A DNA stretch of 64,000 nt, taken from Humidesulfovibrio sp. (GTDB lineage: Bacteria > Desulfobacterota > Desulfovibrionia > Desulfovibrionales > Desulfovibrionaceae). The stretch spans positions 124,001-188,000 of the forward strand of contig NZ_JAVHLD010000001.1 in NCBI RefSeq assembly GCF_031082295.1, read 5' to 3'. Under the pieces are notes generated by a model, which was not told where the DNA came from, did no database searches, and worked only from the letters and a program-made list of their open reading frames with translations. Numbering within the stretch: position 1 is the first letter of the stretch; each line of letters opens with the position of its first letter. Below, one piece after another: positions 61,743 through 64,000 of the stretch. The translations under genes were made by a program, and so were the position numbers.

Positions 61743-62996
61743 ATGACCCAGAGCGACCCCCGCGCCCGTCTCGTCCACAAGCCAAGCCTCATGCCGGGAG
61801 TCGTGTTCCTCTGCGCCTGGCTGCTGGCGGCCGGCCTGCTCTGCGCCTGCGGCAAGGGCGAGGACAAGGCGGCCAAGGGCAAGCGCCCCATCCCCGTCGC
61901 CGTGGCCGAGGCCAAAGCCATGGACGTGCCGGTGCTCGTGGTGGCAGTGGGCAACGTGGAGGCTTACGCCAGCGTGGTCATCAAGCCGCAGGTCAGCGGC
62001 GTCATCGCCAAGCAGCTGGTGCGCGACGGCCAGGACGTGCGCAAGGGCACCCCGCTCTTCGTCATCGACCAACGCACCTACCAGGCCTCGCTGCAAGAGG
62101 CACTGGCCCGCCTGCAAAAAGACCAGGCCCAGTCCAAGAAGGCCGAGGACGACCTCAAGCGCTTCCAGGCCCTGTACGAGCAGGGGGCCGTGAGCCGCGA
62201 ACAGCTGGAGCAGATCCAGGCCAACACCATCGGCCTGCGCGCCTCCCTGGCGCTGGACCAGGCCCAGGTGCAGCAGGCCAGGCTCCAGCTTGGCTACGCC
62301 AGCATCGCCTCGCCCATCGACGGGCGCGCCGGGCATGTGCTCGTGCAGGAAGGCAACGTGGTCAAGGCCAACGACGACCGCGTGCTCGTGGTCATCAACC
62401 AGGTGGAGCCCATCTACGTTTCCTTCGCCGTGCCGGAACGCTATCTGCCGGAGATACAGAAGCAGGCTGCCCTGGGGGAGCTGCGCGTAGAGGCCCAGAC
62501 CGCCGAGGGCGTCGTGCTCGACACCGGCAAGCTCGACAGCATCGACAACGCCGTGGACAAGGCCACGGGAACCATCCGCCTCAAGGCCGAGTTCCGCAAC
62601 AAGGCCAAGACCCTCTGGCCGGGACAGTTCGTGCGCGCCTTCCTGCGGCTGGCGGAACGCAAGAACGCCGTGGTCATTCCAGCCCAGGCCGTGCAGACCG
62701 GCGTGTCCGGCTCCTTCGTCTTCGTGGTAAAGGCCGAGCAGACCGTGGAGCTGCGCAACGTCAGCGTGAGCCCGGCCCCTGAGCAGGCCGTTGTGGTGGA
62801 CCAGGGCGTGGCTCCCGGCGAGAAGGTCGTGGTGGACGGGCAGGTCATGCTTGTGCCGGGCGCGATGGTGGAGATAAAGGCCGCGGCGCCGGCGGCACCG
62901 GCCAGCGCCACCCAGGCCAACGCCACCCAGGCCAACGCCACCCAGGCCAGCATCACCCAGGGCGTCGCCCCTCCGCTGGCCGGTACAAAGCCGTGA
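61743..62996 (+). CDS. RND efflux periplasmic adaptor (membrane-fusion lipoprotein)
   Basis: The 417-residue protein has a lipoprotein signal (lipobox LCAC, Cys36), then the HlyD/AcrA architecture: VKPQVSGVIAKQLVRDGQDVRKGTPLFVID (lipoyl), an alpha-hairpin (about 120-190), GYASIASPIDGRAGHVLVQEGNVV (lipoyl/barrel) and VVIPAQAVQTG (membrane-proximal domain). The C-terminus is an Ala/Thr/Gln-rich tail with a tandem ATQAN repeat. It joins the RND pump to an outer-membrane channel. The stop overlaps the RND gene start (GTGA). Confidence 0.94.
   Translation: MTQSDPRARLVHKPSLMPGVVFLCAWLLAAGLLCACGKGEDKAAKGKRPIPVAVAEAKAMDVPVLVVAVGNVEAYASVVIKPQVSGVIAKQLVRDGQDVRKGTPLFVIDQRTYQASLQEALARLQKDQAQSKKAEDDLKRFQALYEQGAVSREQLEQIQANTIGLRASLALDQAQVQQARLQLGYASIASPIDGRAGHVLVQEGNVVKANDDRVLVVINQVEPIYVSFAVPERYLPEIQKQAALGELRVEAQTAEGVVLDTGKLDSIDNAVDKATGTIRLKAEFRNKAKTLWPGQFVRAFLRLAERKNAVVIPAQAVQTGVSGSFVFVVKAEQTVELRNVSVSPAPEQAVVVDQGVAPGEKVVVDGQVMLVPGAMVEIKAAAPAAPASATQANATQANATQASITQGVAPPLAGTKP
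62907..62951 (+). repeat. 15-bp tandem repeat at the adaptor 3' end
   Basis: Three consecutive units of GCCACCCAGGCCAAC (the last with one change) encode ATQAN, ATQAN, ATQAS in frame. Copy number may vary between strains by slippage. Confidence 0.85.
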
Positions 62997-64000
62997 ACCC
63001 CGCGCGCATATTCATCGAGCGTCCGGTCATGACCACCCTGGTCATGGCCGCCATCCTCATTTTCGGCGTCATGGCCTACTTCAAGCTGCCCGTGAGCGAC
63101 CTGCCAAACGTGGACTTCCCCACCCTGCAGGTCTCTGCCAGCATGCCCGGAGCCAGCCCGGAGACCATGGCGGCCTCCATCGCCACGCCGCTTGAGAAGG
63201 AATTCTCCAACATCTCCGGCATCGACTCCATGACCTCCACGAGCACGCTCGGCAGCACCCGCATCACGCTGCAGTTCAACCTGGAGCGCAACATCGACGC
63301 CGCAGCCCAGGACGTGCAGGCGGCCATCGCCTCGGCCCAGCGCAACCTTCCCTCGGACCTGCCCTCGCCCCCGGTGCTGCGCAAGGTCAATCCCGCGGAC
63401 CAGCCCATCCTGTACCTGGCCGTGTCCTCGCCCACCATGCCGCTCTATCAGGTCAACGAGTACGCCGAGACGCTGCTGGCCCAGCGCATCTCCATGATCA
63501 GCGGCGTGGCCCAGGTCATGGTCTACGGACAGCAGAAGTACGCCGTGCGCGTGCAGCTCGACCCCAACCAGCTGGCCAGCCGGGAGATCGGCGTGGACGA
63601 GGTGGCCGATGCCGTGCGCAAGGGCAACTCCAACATCGCCACGGGCACGCTCACCGGCCCCATGCGCGAGTACACCGTGCAGGCCAGCGGCCAGCTGAAC
63701 GACGCCGCGGCCTACCGCCCGCTGGTGGTCGCGTACCGGGGCGGCGCGCCCGTGCGCCTCTCCGACATCGGCAACGCCATCGACTCCGCCGAGAACAACA
63801 AGCGCGCCAACCGCTTCAACAACGTGCCCGCCCTGATCCTGGCCGTGCAGCGCCAGCCCGGCACCAACACCGTGGGCGTCGTCGACGCCATCAAGAAGGT
63901 GCTGCCGGACTACGTGGGCCAGCTGCCCGCCTCGGTCAAGGTGGAAACGCTCATCGACCGCTCCGAGTCCATCCGCGAGAGCGTGGACGACGTGAAGTTC
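62993..64000 (+). CDS. RND-family (HAE1) efflux pump inner-membrane subunit, 3'-truncated by the window
   Basis: A GTG start at 62993 overlaps the adaptor stop; the frame stays open to the window end (336 codons). The N-terminus reads NPARIFIERPVMTTLVMAA, then AYFKLPVSDLPNVDFPTLQVSASMPGASPETMA and the LEKEFSNISGIDSMTSTSTLGSTRI segment, all typical of AcrB/MdtB-type transporters. The first periplasmic porter domain follows. MdtB/MuxB-like members share the 'DLPNVDFPT' form. It exports drugs, lipophilic compounds or metabolites with proton antiport. An outer-membrane factor gene may lie beyond the window. Confidence 0.93.
   Translation, partial: MNPARIFIERPVMTTLVMAAILIFGVMAYFKLPVSDLPNVDFPTLQVSASMPGASPETMAASIATPLEKEFSNISGIDSMTSTSTLGSTRITLQFNLERNIDAAAQDVQAAIASAQRNLPSDLPSPPVLRKVNPADQPILYLAVSSPTMPLYQVNEYAETLLAQRISMISGVAQVMVYGQQKYAVRVQLDPNQLASREIGVDEVADAVRKGNSNIATGTLTGPMREYTVQASGQLNDAAAYRPLVVAYRGGAPVRLSDIGNAIDSAENNKRANRFNNVPALILAVQRQPGTNTVGVVDAIKKVLPDYVGQLPASVKVETLIDRSESIRESVDDVKF

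Overview
This is a GC-rich, gene-dense stretch of bacterial chromosome. A deltaproteobacterial sulfate-reducer lineage (Desulfovibrionales-like) is the best guess. The reasons are the flagellar gene order (flgF-G-A-H-I-J-N-K-L then csrA-fliW), a DUF4254 protein in a housekeeping run, a histidine-type (sulfide-using) Thi4 thiazole synthase, and a cydAB quinol oxidase next to otherwise anaerobe-like genes. This is inference from gene content; no rRNA gene is present to settle it.

Layout. 1-2.5 kb: the 3' part of a large RTX-repeat, calcium-binding, probably type I-secreted protein. 2.6-7.4 kb: a minus-strand glyoxylate/hydroxypyruvate operon (GntR regulator, hyi, tartronate semialdehyde reductase, malate synthase G). 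7.7-17.6 kb: tRNA-Ser(GCT) and a long minus-strand housekeeping run, in transcription order nadK, a DUF89-like gene, mltA, a DUF4254 gene, gatB, mtnA, a TPP riboswitch with terminator, thi4 and der. 17.6-29.0 kb: flagellar block. A plus-strand unit (an unknown gene plus flgM) lies behind a sigma-28-like promoter. A convergent minus-strand operon flgF to flgL, then csrA and fliW, lies behind a sigma-54-like promoter. 29.1-40.3 kb: tRNA-Gly(CCC) followed by the classic translation/RNA cluster rimP, nusA, ylxR, infB, ylxP-like (DUF503), rbfA, nrnA, truB, rpsO, pnp, closed by a strong terminator.

40.3-46.8 kb: a ModE-type HTH gene diverges from a tightly packed unit of a MATE transporter, a DUF2156 protein, an alkaline-phosphatase-superfamily enzyme and a UvrD-like helicase. 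46.8-48.5 kb: a GAF/HD-GYP protein. 48.7-52.6 kb: cdsA, dxr, rseP, tsaB. 52.7-54.0 kb: dnaA, convergent to tsaB, not followed by dnaN, and with 620 bp of AT-rich DNA upstream. 54.7-57.6 kb: hsp20 divergent from cydAB. 57.7-59.4 kb: a two-TM potassium channel with RCK domain, translationally coupled to a stand-alone cyclic-nucleotide-binding protein. 59.5-64.0 kb: a 14-TM MFS exporter divergent from a TetR regulator, an RND membrane-fusion lipoprotein and the start of its RND pump, which runs off the window.

How it works together. The hyi/glxR/glcB operon should send two-carbon units from glyoxylate to glycerate and malate under one GntR switch. The flagellar block shows a probable three-tier control: sigma-54 for hook/rod genes, FlgM/sigma-28 for late genes, and CsrA-FliW for flagellin translation. 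The TPP riboswitch couples thiazole synthesis to thiamine status. The TetR/MFS/RND set looks like an inducible efflux locus with a dyad operator covering both divergent promoters. No prophage, insertion sequence, CRISPR array or obvious island was seen. The novelty lies mostly in regulatory structures and unusual domain architectures.
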